NCBI RefSeq assembly: GCF_006715175.1
Contig: NZ_VFMQ01000001.1
Span: forward strand, 2,728,001-2,792,000
DNA: 64,000 nucleotides
Reading direction: 5' to 3'
Source of the DNA: Curtobacterium citreum
GTDB lineage: Bacteria; Actinomycetota; Actinomycetes; Actinomycetales; Microbacteriaceae
The position numbers were made by a program, and so were the translations under genes. Below are positions 8,876 through 16,278 of the stretch, one piece after another (within the stretch, counting starts at the first letter, position 1; every line of letters starts with the position of its first letter). The notes under the pieces are model-generated. The model made no database searches. It saw only the letters and a list, made by a program, of their open reading frames with translations, and was not told where the DNA came from.

Positions 8876-9599
8876 AGCTCTGGATCACCGCCCCGAGACT
8901 CGACATGACGGCCGACCAGATGCCGGTGACCATGAGCAGACCGATGACGATCAGGATCGCTCCTCCGATGATGTTGACGACACGCATGTGGCGCTTGACG
9001 GCGCGGATCGCCCCGGTGGCCCAGCCGGCGCCGAGCGCCACGAGGACGAACGGGACGCCGAGGCCCAGGCAGTACGCGACGCCGAGCCACATGCCCTGCC
9101 AAGCGCTGCCCGACTGCACGCTGAGCAGGTTGATAGCGGCGAGCGTCGGGCCCAGGCAGGGGGTCCAGCCGAGACCGAACACGATGCCGAGGAGCGGCGC
9201 GCCGACGAGACCCGTCGCGGGCGTCCACGACGGCTTGAGGGTGCGCTGCAGGAACGTGAACCGGCCGACGAAGACCAGCCCCATCGCGATGACCACGACG
9301 CCGAGCACCTGCGTGATGAGGTCGCGCCAGCGGACGAGCCAGAAGCCGAGCGCACCGAAGACGGTCGTGTACGCGACGAACACGGCGGTGAAGCCGAGGA
9401 TGAACAGCAGCACCCCGAGCACCACACGGCCGCGACGCTGCCCGCCCTCGGCGACGCCGCCGACGTACCCGAGGTAGCCCGGGACGAGCGGCAGCACGCA
9501 CGGCGACAGGAACGACACGAGCCCCGCGAGCGCGGCCACGGGCAGCGCGACGACCATCTGGCCGCTGAGGATCGCGTCGGCGAAGGGGTTGCCGGACAC
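8859..9599 (-). CDS. ccdA: thiol-disulfide transmembrane transporter CcdA
   Basis: CcdA passes electrons from cytoplasmic thioredoxin across the membrane to extracytoplasmic thiol proteins such as the TlpA/ResA-like protein encoded just upstream. The 246-residue protein has six to seven helices and the two redox cysteines in the expected contexts, LSPCVLPLVPGYL in the first helix and GWTPCLGPTLAA in the fourth. The GTG start lies two bases after the stop of the tlpA-like gene, so the two are co-transcribed. Confidence 0.95.
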   Translation of the reverse strand: MSGNPFADAILSGQMVVALPVAALAGLVSFLSPCVLPLVPGYLGYVGGVAEGGQRRGRVVLGVLLFILGFTAVFVAYTTVFGALGFWLVRWRDLITQVLGVVVIAMGLVFVGRFTFLQRTLKPSWTPATGLVGAPLLGIVFGLGWTPCLGPTLAAINLLSVQSGSAWQGMWLGVAYCLGLGVPFVLVALGAGWATGAIRAVKRHMRVVNIIGGAILIVIGLLMVTGIWSAVMSSLGAVIQSFVPAV

Positions 9600-9602
9600 G
9601 GG

Positions 9603-10214
9603 TCAGGAGGCCTTGCCGTGCAGCTCGTCGCCGACCAGGGTCTGCAGGATGCTCGGACCGTCGACCGCGCCGAGCACACGGGCGGCGACGCGACCCTGCT
9701 TGTCGAGCACGATCGTCGCGGGCACGGCGTTCGGGGCGATCTGCCCGGAGAGCGCGAGCTGCATCGTGCCCGTCCCCGCGTCGAGCACGTTCGGGTAGTC
9801 GACCTTGAAGGTGCGCTCGAACGCGGCGGCGGTACCGGCCTCGTCCCGGACGTTGACACCCACGAAGGCGACGTCCTGGTCGGCGTACTGGTCGTGCACC
9901 TGGTTGAGGTACTTCGCCTCGGCACGGCACGGCGGGCAGCCGGCGTACCAGAAGTTCAGGACGACGACCTTGCCGCGGAGCGCCTTCGACGAGATGGTGT
10001 CGCCGTCGGAGTCCTTCGCGCTGAACTCGACCGGGTCGGTGCGCTTGTCGGCGGCGACCTCGGTCACCGCGCCGTCGCCGGAGATGTAGTTCTGCGTGGT
10101 CCCGCTGCCGTACTGCTTGGACAGCGAGTCGTTCGACGACGAGCACCCGGCGAGCGCCAGGGCGGCGATCACCGCCGTCGCCGCGAGGGTGGCGAACCGG
10201 GTTCGGGTGGACAT
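9603..10214 (-). CDS. TlpA/ResA-like thioredoxin lipoprotein
   Basis: A 203-residue extracytoplasmic thiol reductase that should reduce the CxxCH cysteines of apocytochrome c before haem attachment. The signal peptide ends in a lipobox (LALAGC, Cys near residue 24), so it is lipid-anchored. The thioredoxin fold carries the active site WYAGCPPCRA and the cis-proline segment NAVPATIVLDKQG. It opens the cytochrome c maturation cluster. Its ATG overlaps the stop codon of the phosphatase gene by one base (TGATG), so that gene heads the transcript. Confidence 0.93.
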   Translation of the reverse strand: MSTRTRFATLAATAVIAALALAGCSSSNDSLSKQYGSGTTQNYISGDGAVTEVAADKRTDPVEFSAKDSDGDTISSKALRGKVVVLNFWYAGCPPCRAEAKYLNQVHDQYADQDVAFVGVNVRDEAGTAAAFERTFKVDYPNVLDAGTGTMQLALSGQIAPNAVPATIVLDKQGRVAARVLGAVDGPSILQTLVGDELHGKAS

Positions 10215-10870
10215 CAGACAGCTCCTTCGTCGACGGCGGATCCGCGCAACGCGTGCGCCGGGTCCGCGTACCCGACCTCGGTGAAGCGGCCGGACGAGGT
10301 GGCGGGCACACGCTCGACGGTCGTGATGCTGGACAGGTCGCACCGGCGCTTGCGCGGGTCGTGCCACAGGGGCTCCCCCGCGAGCTTGCGGTGCACCGTC
10401 CAGATCGGCAGCTGGTGGCTCACGAGGACGACGTCGCCCTCGTCGACGCTCTCCCACGCCGTGGTGACGGCGGCGAGCATGCGGCCCGCGATGGACTCGT
10501 ACGCCTCGCCCCAGCTCGGTCGGAACGGGTTCGCGATCCAGGGCCACTCCGTCGGGCGACCGAGCGACCGCTTCGTGAAGCCGGGACGCTGCCCCTCGTA
10601 CCGGTTCGTCGGCTCGATGAGGCGCTCGTCGAGCGAGACGTCGAGGCCGTAGGCCTGGGCCCACGGCGCTGCGGACTCCTGCGTGCGCTGGAGCGGGGAC
10701 GCCACGATCCGGCGAACATCGACGCCGGCTCCCTTCCACGCGGTCGCCGACGCCGCGGCCATCCGGGCGCCGAGGTCGCTCAGGCCGAAGCCGGGCAGAC
10801 GGCCGTAGAGCACTCGCCCCGGGTTGTGGACCTCGCCGTGCCGGACGAGGTGGATCCGTGTCGCGGGCAT
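10214..10870 (-). CDS. histidine phosphatase family protein (phosphoglycerate mutase-like)
   Basis: The 218-residue product begins PATRIHLVRHGEVHNPGRVLYG, containing the RHG phosphohistidine motif at residues 10-12. A second-arginine region (ASPLQRTQESA) and a C-terminal VVLVSHQLPIW with the second catalytic histidine follow. The substrate cannot be told. The ATG was chosen because a TAGACT box (10878-10883) ends 7 bases upstream and no Shine-Dalgarno is present, implying a leaderless mRNA. It is the first gene of the tlpA-ccdA-resB-ccsB run, a common arrangement in actinobacteria. Confidence 0.92.
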   Translation of the reverse strand: MPATRIHLVRHGEVHNPGRVLYGRLPGFGLSDLGARMAAASATAWKGAGVDVRRIVASPLQRTQESAAPWAQAYGLDVSLDERLIEPTNRYEGQRPGFTKRSLGRPTEWPWIANPFRPSWGEAYESIAGRMLAAVTTAWESVDEGDVVLVSHQLPIWTVHRKLAGEPLWHDPRKRRCDLSSITTVERVPATSSGRFTEVGYADPAHALRGSAVDEGAV

Positions 10871-10937
10871 GGGTTCCAGTCTAGGTCGCTCCGCTGTTCC
10901 CACCCGCCCCACAGCGGATTCACGGATGCGGGGACGT

Positions 10938-12428
10938 TCAGCCGAGGCGCCCCGTCAACCGTCCGTGCAGGGCGACCGACCCGGTGTTGAGGTTCACGAC
11001 CTCGACCGTCGAGCCGTGCTTCGCGAACCGCTGCTCCACGCCGTCGAGCGCGGCGACGGTGCTCGCGTCGAACACGTGCGCGTCGCTCATGTCGACGATG
11101 ACGTGCTCGGGGTCCTCGGCGTACGAGAACCTGGTGACGAGGTCGTTCGACGACGCGAAGAACAGCGCGCCGCGGACCCGGTAGCGGACGGTGCGCTCGT
11201 CCACCGGCTCCCGCACGACCGTGACGAGGTGCGCCGCCCGCCGCGCGAAGACGAGTGCGGCGACGACCACCCCGACGAGCACGCCGGTGGCGAGGTTGTC
11301 GGTCGCGACGACCACCACGACCGTGATCAGCATGACGGCGGTCTCGCCGAGCGGCATCCGCCCGAGGGTGCGCGGTCGGATGCTGTGCCAGTCGAAGGTC
11401 GCGACGCACACCATGAGCATCACGGCGGTGAGCGCCGCCATCGGGATCTGCGCGACCAGGTCGTGCAGCACGATCGTCAGCACGAGCACCGAGACGCCGG
11501 CCACGAACGTCGAGATCCGGGTGCGCGCGCCGGCGGTCTTCACGTTGATGACCGTCTGGCCGATCATCGCGCAGCCGCCCGTGCCGCCGAAGAACGCGGA
11601 CGCGATGTTCGCGATGCCCTGCCCCCAGGACTCCCGCCAGGCGCTCGACCGGGTCTCGGTGATCGAGTCGACGAGCTGTGCCGTGAGGAGTGTCTCGATG
11701 AGTCCGACGATCGCGACGCCGAACGCGTACGGCGCGACGATCTGCAGCGTCTCGAACGTGATCGGGACGGTGATCCCGCCGAAGCCGGGCAGTGCCGTCG
11801 GCAGGGCCCCCTCGTCGCCGACGGTCGGCACGGCGATGCCGAAGACGATCGTGATCGCCGTGACGACGACCACGGCGACGAGCGGCGCGGGGACGGCCTT
11901 CGTGAGGAACGGGAACCCGACGACGATGCCGACGCCGAGCGCGGTGAGCGGCCACACCACGACGGGCACGTCCCCGCCGAACAGGTTCGGCAGCTGCGCG
12001 GTGAAGATGAGGATGGCCAGCGCGTTCACGAACGCGACGTTGACGCTCCGCGGGATGAAGCGCATCAGCCGTGCGACCCCGAGGAACCCGAGGACGAGCT
12101 GGAACACGCCGCCGAGCACCACCGCGGGGACGAGGTAGGCGATCCCGTGGTCGCGCACGAGCGGAGCGATCACCAGGGCGACCGACCCTGCGGCGGCCGA
12201 GACCATCGCGGGGCGACCGCCGACGAACGCGATCACCACGGCGATGACGACGCTCGAGAACAGCCCGACGGCGGGGTCGACGCCGGCGACGACCGAGAAC
12301 GAGATCGCCTCGGGGATCAGGGCGAGCGCGGTGACGACGCCGGCGAGGACCTCGCGCGTCAGCATCCGCGGCGATCGGAGGGCATCGAGGACGCGCGGCG
12401 GCGTGGGGGCATGGGTGAGCACGGTCAT
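10938..12428 (-). CDS. SulP family inorganic anion transporter
   Basis: A 496-residue carrier with 10-12 membrane helices and a C-terminal STAS domain (from about residue 395, with HVIVDMSDAHVFDASTVAAL). The N-terminal region VVTALALIPEAISFSVVAG is the typical SulP start. Family members carry sulfate, bicarbonate or dicarboxylates; the substrate cannot be read here. The ATG chosen is the last good start before the operator. It is divergent from merR across a perfect palindrome, so the MerR protein very probably controls it. Confidence 0.92.
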   Translation of the reverse strand: MTVLTHAPTPPRVLDALRSPRMLTREVLAGVVTALALIPEAISFSVVAGVDPAVGLFSSVVIAVVIAFVGGRPAMVSAAAGSVALVIAPLVRDHGIAYLVPAVVLGGVFQLVLGFLGVARLMRFIPRSVNVAFVNALAILIFTAQLPNLFGGDVPVVVWPLTALGVGIVVGFPFLTKAVPAPLVAVVVVTAITIVFGIAVPTVGDEGALPTALPGFGGITVPITFETLQIVAPYAFGVAIVGLIETLLTAQLVDSITETRSSAWRESWGQGIANIASAFFGGTGGCAMIGQTVINVKTAGARTRISTFVAGVSVLVLTIVLHDLVAQIPMAALTAVMLMVCVATFDWHSIRPRTLGRMPLGETAVMLITVVVVVATDNLATGVLVGVVVAALVFARRAAHLVTVVREPVDERTVRYRVRGALFFASSNDLVTRFSYAEDPEHVIVDMSDAHVFDASTVAALDGVEQRFAKHGSTVEVVNLNTGSVALHGRLTGRLG

Positions 12429-12435
12429 CGCGGGC

Positions 12436-12463
12436 AACCCTACCCTCACGTGAGGGTAGGGTT
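12436..12463. promoter_or_regulatory. perfect 28-bp palindrome, probable MerR operator
   Basis: The 28 bases are perfectly self-complementary, with half-site AACCCTACCCTCAC and centre ACGT. The CCTCACGTGAGG type of dyad is characteristic of MerR-family operators. It lies in the 40-base gap between the SulP gene and merR and contains the TAGGGT -10 box of merR (12457-12462) and the mirror-image box for the SulP gene, so one dimer could control both divergent promoters. Confidence 0.82.
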
Positions 12464-12468
12464 GGACC

Positions 12469-12870
12469 ATGAGCGATGCCGGCCTCCCTGCGACCATGCA
12501 CATCGGCGAGCTGGCCGAGCGTGCGGGGATGTCCCTCCGGACGATCCGGCACTACGACGAGGTCGGGCTCCTCGTCCCGAGCGGCCGCACCACCGGAGGC
12601 TTCCGCGTCTACACGGGCGACGACCTCGAGCGCCTGCTCGTGATCCGACGGATGAAGCCCCTCGGGTTCACCCTCGACGAGATGGCCGAGCTGCTCCGGG
12701 TCGTCGACGGCCTGCGCGACGCCGACCCGGACGATGCCAGGACCCGCGCCGCCCGACTCGACGCGTTCCTGGACGACGCCCGGGCTCGCCACGCGAAGCT
12801 CGTCGAGCGTGCCGGCATGGCGGAGGAGTTCATCGGGACGCTGAGCACCCTCCGCGCCTCGCTCCCCTGA
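12469..12870 (+). CDS. MerR family transcriptional regulator
   Basis: A 133-residue regulator with the MerR winged helix-turn-helix at residues 10-80 (IGELAERAGMSLRTIRHYDE, then RVYTGDDLERLLVIRRMKPL) and a C-terminal coiled-coil dimerisation helix. No cysteine cluster is present, so a metal sensor of the MerR/ZntR type is unlikely. The -10 box TAGGGT ends 6 bases before the ATG, giving a leaderless mRNA and fixing the start. It is divergent from a SulP transporter, its likely target. Confidence 0.93.
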   Translation: MSDAGLPATMHIGELAERAGMSLRTIRHYDEVGLLVPSGRTTGGFRVYTGDDLERLLVIRRMKPLGFTLDEMAELLRVVDGLRDADPDDARTRAARLDAFLDDARARHAKLVERAGMAEEFIGTLSTLRASLP

Positions 12871-12985
12871 TGCCCCGCGAGGGGCGGCCAGGCCGCGAGC
12901 CCCACTCCCCCTGCCGTCACCGGGGACCCCTCTCGACTCGCGACCCGACCACGCACCCGACGCTACGGACCAGACGGGCCCGACC

Positions 12986-13001
12986 CGTGCCTCCCGTCCG
13001 G
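12986..13001. repeat. half copy of the palindromic element
   Basis: The segment CGTGCCTCCCGTCCGG equals one arm of the dispersed palindromic element. No clear opposite arm is seen nearby. It lies in the 190-base gap between merR and aspS, downstream of merR, so it fits the general position of the element at gene 3' ends. Confidence 0.6.
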
Positions 13002-13060
13002 ATCTGTGGAGGACCACCCGCGGAACCCTCCCTGTGGAGGAGGCCGTAGACTCGACGACC

Positions 13061-14401
13061 GTGATCGAACGCACCCGTATCGCCGACCTCGCCGCCCTCC
13101 CCGACGGCCCCGTTGCCGTCGCCGGATGGGTGGAGACCGTCCGTGACCAGAAGAAGGTCCAGTTCGTCGTCCTGCGCGACGAGACCGGTGCCGCGCAGCT
13201 GGTGAACCCGGCCACGCGCGAGGCGGAGGACGGCGACGACGCCGCCCAGGCCGCCCTCGGCATCACCAACGCGATCTCCGGTCTCGCCCACGGCACCTTC
13301 GTGCACGTGCGCGGCACCCTGAAGCACGACGAGCGCGTGAAGCTCGGCGGGCTCGAGGTCAAGGTCGGCTCGCTCGAGGTGGTGAGCGCCGCGATCCCGG
13401 AGACCCCGATCGCCGACGACTCCTCCCTGGACAAGCGGCTCGACTGGCGCTTCCTGGACCTGCGCAACCGGAAGCAGAACCTGATCTTCCGCATCCAGAC
13501 GACGATGGAGCACGCGTTCCGCACGTACTGGGTCGAGCGCGACTACATCGAGATCCACACCCCGAAGCTGATGGCGTCGGCGTCGGAGTCCCGCGCCGAG
13601 CTCTTCCAGCTCGAGTACTTCGAGACGACGGCCTACCTGGCGCAGTCGCCGCAGAACTTCAAGCAGATGGCGCAGCCCGCCGGCTTCGGCGCGGTGTTCG
13701 AGATCGCCGACGCCTTCCGCGCGGACCCGTCGTTCACGAGCCGGCACGCCACCGAGTTCACGAGCGTCGACGCCGAGATCTCGTGGGTCGAGTCGCACGC
13801 CGACGTCATGGCCATGCACGAGGAGCTGCTCGTCGCCGGCTTCACCGCCGTCAAGGAGAAGTACGGCGAGGAGATCGAGGAGGTCTTCGGCTTCGAGTTC
13901 GTCGTGCCGACCGCCCCGTTCCCCCGCGTCACCCTCGCCGAGGCCCGGAAGATCGTGGCCGAAAGCGGCTACGAGGTCGTGCGCGCCGACGGTGATCTGG
14001 ACCCCGAGGGCGAGCGCCGCGTGAGCGCCTGGGCGAAGGAGACGCACGGCTCCGAGTTCGTGTTCGTCACCGACTACGACGCCACGATCCGGCCCTACTA
14101 CCACATGCGCCACGAGGACGACCCGACGCTCACGAACAGCTACGACCTGCTGTTCAACGGCGCCGAGATCTCGACCGGCGCGCAGCGCGAGCACCGCGTC
14201 GAGCGCCTCGCGGCACAGGCCGAGGAGAAGGGTCTCGACACCGCCGAGATCGACTGGTACCTCGACTTCTTCCGCTACGGCGTCCCGCCGCACGGCGGCT
14301 TCGGCATGGGTCTGGCCCGCGTGCTCATGCTCGCGCTGCACGAGCCGTCGATCCGCGAGGTCACGTACCTGTTCCGCGGGCCGACGCGGCTCACCCCGTA
14401 A
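13061..14401 (+). CDS. aspS: aspartyl-tRNA synthetase, archaeal/short type (AspS2-like)
   Basis: A class II synthetase charging tRNA with aspartate. At 446 residues it lacks the GAD insertion that makes the usual bacterial AspRS about 590 residues, and it matches the archaeal/eukaryotic-like short form. Visible parts are the OB-fold anticodon domain (residues 1-110, VAGWVETVRDQKKVQFVVLR), class II motif 2 (FEIADAFRADPSFTSRHATE) and motif 3 (HGGFGMGLARVLM). Such enzymes are often non-discriminating and also make Asp-tRNA(Asn) for GatCAB; this cannot be decided from sequence alone. GTG at 13061 was chosen because TAGACT (13047-13052) lies 8 bases upstream. Confidence 0.93.
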   Translation: MIERTRIADLAALPDGPVAVAGWVETVRDQKKVQFVVLRDETGAAQLVNPATREAEDGDDAAQAALGITNAISGLAHGTFVHVRGTLKHDERVKLGGLEVKVGSLEVVSAAIPETPIADDSSLDKRLDWRFLDLRNRKQNLIFRIQTTMEHAFRTYWVERDYIEIHTPKLMASASESRAELFQLEYFETTAYLAQSPQNFKQMAQPAGFGAVFEIADAFRADPSFTSRHATEFTSVDAEISWVESHADVMAMHEELLVAGFTAVKEKYGEEIEEVFGFEFVVPTAPFPRVTLAEARKIVAESGYEVVRADGDLDPEGERRVSAWAKETHGSEFVFVTDYDATIRPYYHMRHEDDPTLTNSYDLLFNGAEISTGAQREHRVERLAAQAEEKGLDTAEIDWYLDFFRYGVPPHGGFGMGLARVLMLALHEPSIREVTYLFRGPTRLTP

Positions 14402-14411
14402 CCTGCGACGA

Positions 14412-14455
14412 CACGAGAACGGCCGCCCTCCTGCAGGAGGGTGGCCGTTCTCGTG
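14412..14455 (+). terminator. intrinsic terminator after aspS
   Basis: A long stem with left arm CACGAGAACGGCC extended by GCCCTCCT and its complement ending GGCCGTTCTCGTG begins 11 bases after the aspS stop. Pairing is nearly perfect over 22 bases with almost no loop. No strong T-run follows, as is common in high-GC actinobacteria. Confidence 0.8.
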
Positions 14456-14508
14456 TCCACGACCGGGACGGTCCCGGCTGGTCGCACGTCATGGACGAGA
14501 GGCGCGGA

Positions 14509-14802
14509 TCACCGCTCCCAGTCGATGGCCGCCCGCGACGTGACGAGTCCGCGGATCTCCGCTGCCGCCGCCTGGTGGTCGGGGTGCACCTGGTACGCGT
14601 CCAGCCCGACGAGGTCGTCGAACGTCGCGACGACCGCGACGTCCTGGTTCTTCCCCGGGTAGGCGACGTTCTCGACGACCTCGAGGGAGCGGATCGCCTC
14701 GACGGTGCCGACCAGGCCGGTCAGCAGTTCGCGGATGCGGTCGATCGACGCCGAGCGGTCGAGGTCCTCCCGCAGGGTCCATGAGACGACGTGGTGGATC
14801 AT
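14509..14802 (-). CDS. Dabb family stress-responsive A/B barrel protein
   Basis: A 97-residue single-domain protein beginning MIHHVVSWTLREDLDR, with the His-rich first strand and VAVVATFDDLVGLDAYQVHP typical of the Dabb (dimeric alpha-beta barrel) family. Members include stress proteins and a few small enzymes; the role here is not known. The ATG overlaps the stop codon of the glutaredoxin gene by 4 bases (ATGA), so the two are co-translated. Confidence 0.9.
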   Translation of the reverse strand: MIHHVVSWTLREDLDRSASIDRIRELLTGLVGTVEAIRSLEVVENVAYPGKNQDVAVVATFDDLVGLDAYQVHPDHQAAAAEIRGLVTSRAAIDWER

Positions 14803-15053
14803 GCGCGGGCCTCGGCCTTCTCGAGTGCACGGTGGAGCCGGTCGGCGTCCACGTGCCAGTTGCTGTGGACCCGCCCGTCGACCAGGACGACCGGGATGTC
14901 CTCGGCGTACTGCTCGCGCAGCGCGTCGTCGTCCAGGATCGACCGCTCCTGCAGGATGGTGCCGGGATGGTCGGCCACGACCCGCTCGACGATCGGTCGG
15001 GCGTCGTCGCAGAGGTGGCAGCCGGGCTTCGTCAACAGGGTCACGGCGGGCAT
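14799..15053 (-). CDS. glutaredoxin-like thiol protein
   Basis: An 84-residue thioredoxin-fold protein beginning MPAVTLLTKPGCHLCDDARP. The CxxC pair (CHLC) follows the first strand, and EDIPVVLVDGRVHSNWHVD contains the cis-proline. This is the DUF836/glutaredoxin group of small actinobacterial thiol proteins, probably a mycothiol- or thioredoxin-linked reductant. A TAGGGT box (15060-15065) ends 6 bases before the ATG, so the start is firm and probably leaderless. Confidence 0.92.
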   Translation of the reverse strand: MPAVTLLTKPGCHLCDDARPIVERVVADHPGTILQERSILDDDALREQYAEDIPVVLVDGRVHSNWHVDADRLHRALEKAEARA

Positions 15054-15097
15054 GTCATCACCCTAGCCCGCAGGGGGACCGGCGCCCGGACACACGA

Positions 15098-15119
15098 AAG
15101 CCCCGGCGGACCGGGGCTT
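15098..15119 (-). terminator. hairpin after the bS22 gene
   Basis: AAGCCCCGG, loop CGGA and CCGGGGCTT form a perfect 9-bp GC-rich stem 18 bases past the stop codon of the bS22 gene. On the minus strand the stem is followed by TTTCGTGTG, a weak T-run. It probably ends the short bS22 transcript. Confidence 0.75.
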
Positions 15120-15137
15120 CGGGTGCAAGTACTGGAC

Positions 15138-15236
15138 TTACTTCTTGTTGCGACGCTGGTGACGCGTCTTGCGCAGGAGCTTGCGGTGCTTCTTCTTCGC
15201 CATGCGCTTGCGACGCTTCTTGATGACAGAACCCAT
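15138..15236 (-). CDS. 30S ribosomal protein bS22 (AURKAIP1/COX24 domain)
   Basis: A 32-residue, extremely basic protein: MGSVIKKRRKRMAKKKHRKL, then a tail ending RRNKK before TAA. Sequence and length match the small actinobacterial ribosomal protein bS22, found in mycobacterial 30S subunits, with the AURKAIP1/COX24 domain. The gene is monocistronic, with a hairpin downstream and BldC further upstream on the same strand. About two thirds of its residues are Lys, Arg or His. Confidence 0.92.
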   Translation of the reverse strand: MGSVIKKRRKRMAKKKHRKLLRKTRHQRRNKK

Positions 15237-15367
15237 AGTGGACCTCGCTCGGAACGATGCTGATGTGTGGACACCGGGCCCGAAGAGACCGCGGAAAATC
15301 AACCCGGCCGAGTCTAGCGGAGCGCAGCGGTCCTGTCGAACGAGCGGCGTGGCCGGGCGGACGGGCG

Positions 15368-15565
15368 CTAGCCGACGTCGGCGACCCCGCCGCCGCGCAG
15401 GACGTCGGCGACCGCGGACTCCGGGACGCGGAACGACCGGCCGAAGCGGATCGCGGGCAGCTCACCGGCGTGCACCATCCGGTAGACCGTCATCTTGGAG
15501 ACGCGCATCATCTCGGCGACCTCTGCGACGGTGAGGAAGCGCACGTCGTCGAAACTGCCGCTCAT
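15368..15565 (-). CDS. bldC: BldC-like MerR-type DNA-binding protein
   Basis: A 65-residue protein made of a single helix-turn-helix of the excisionase/MerR type: LTVAEVAEMMRVSKMTVYRM, then HAGELPAIRFGRSFRVPESA. This matches BldC, the small developmental regulator of Streptomyces that is widespread in actinobacteria and binds head-to-tail on direct repeats. No effector domain is present. It is monocistronic and lies upstream of the bS22 gene. Confidence 0.88.
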   Translation of the reverse strand: MSGSFDDVRFLTVAEVAEMMRVSKMTVYRMVHAGELPAIRFGRSFRVPESAVADVLRGGGVADVG

Positions 15566-15691
15566 GGTGGTCCTTCGGGTGACCCGCGCTCCCGCGCGGG
15601 ATGGGTGTGACCTGTGTGGTCTCTGGTAACTGTAGGGGCCGACGGGACGACGTGTCCAGGCACTTCCGAGGCTCGGGGCCGAACCGTGACG

Positions 15692-16207
15692 TCAGTCGTC
15701 CTCGCCCCGTCGGGTGAAGCGCTTCCGACTGCTCTCGACGACGCGCTCCCAGCCCTGCTGCGCCCCGCTGAACGCCGCGTTCGCGCGGTAGGACGCCTCG
15801 GCCATCACGCGGCCGAGCTCCGTGCCGACCTCGACCGTGGCCTTGCCGGCGGTGCCGTTGCGGCGGATCGAGACCGGCTGGCCGTCGAGCGTCCAGGCCG
15901 TCGTGGCGGGGGTGCCGTCGGCGTCCACCGCGCCGGTGAACGGGACCACCCACTCCTCGAGCCGGACGAGGGGCTCGGGGTCGAGGCGGTAGAAGCGGTG
16001 CTGGCCCTCATCGCGCGTGGACACGAGGCCGTTGTCCCGCAGGACCCGGAGGTGCTTCGACACGGTCGGCTGGCTCACGCCGAGCTTCGTGACGAGCTGC
16101 CCGACGCTGAGCTCGCCCCCGGTGCTGTCCGACCCGTACGCGGCGAGCAGCGCACCGAGCAGTTCGCGCCGGGTCGGGTCCGCCACGACGGTGAAGATGT
16201 CGGCCAT
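15692..16207 (-). CDS. ArsR family winged-helix regulator
   Basis: A 171-residue protein. Residues 1-85 form the ArsR winged helix (FTVVADPTRRELLGALLAAY, GVSQPTVSKHLRVLRDNGLV). Residues 90-171 are an Arg-rich extension without metal-binding cysteines, so it is not a classic metal sensor. A TAGCCT box (16214-16219) ends 6 bases before the ATG, implying a leaderless mRNA. It is divergent from the TrkH/TrkA genes, but no shared operator was recognised. Confidence 0.92.
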   Translation of the reverse strand: MADIFTVVADPTRRELLGALLAAYGSDSTGGELSVGQLVTKLGVSQPTVSKHLRVLRDNGLVSTRDEGQHRFYRLDPEPLVRLEEWVVPFTGAVDADGTPATTAWTLDGQPVSIRRNGTAGKATVEVGTELGRVMAEASYRANAAFSGAQQGWERVVESSRKRFTRRGEDD

Positions 16208-16278
16208 GCGGCAAGGCTAGTCGGGCGGGCACGGATGTACCATGACCGCTGTCCCGCCCATGTCCCCGGAGGCATACG

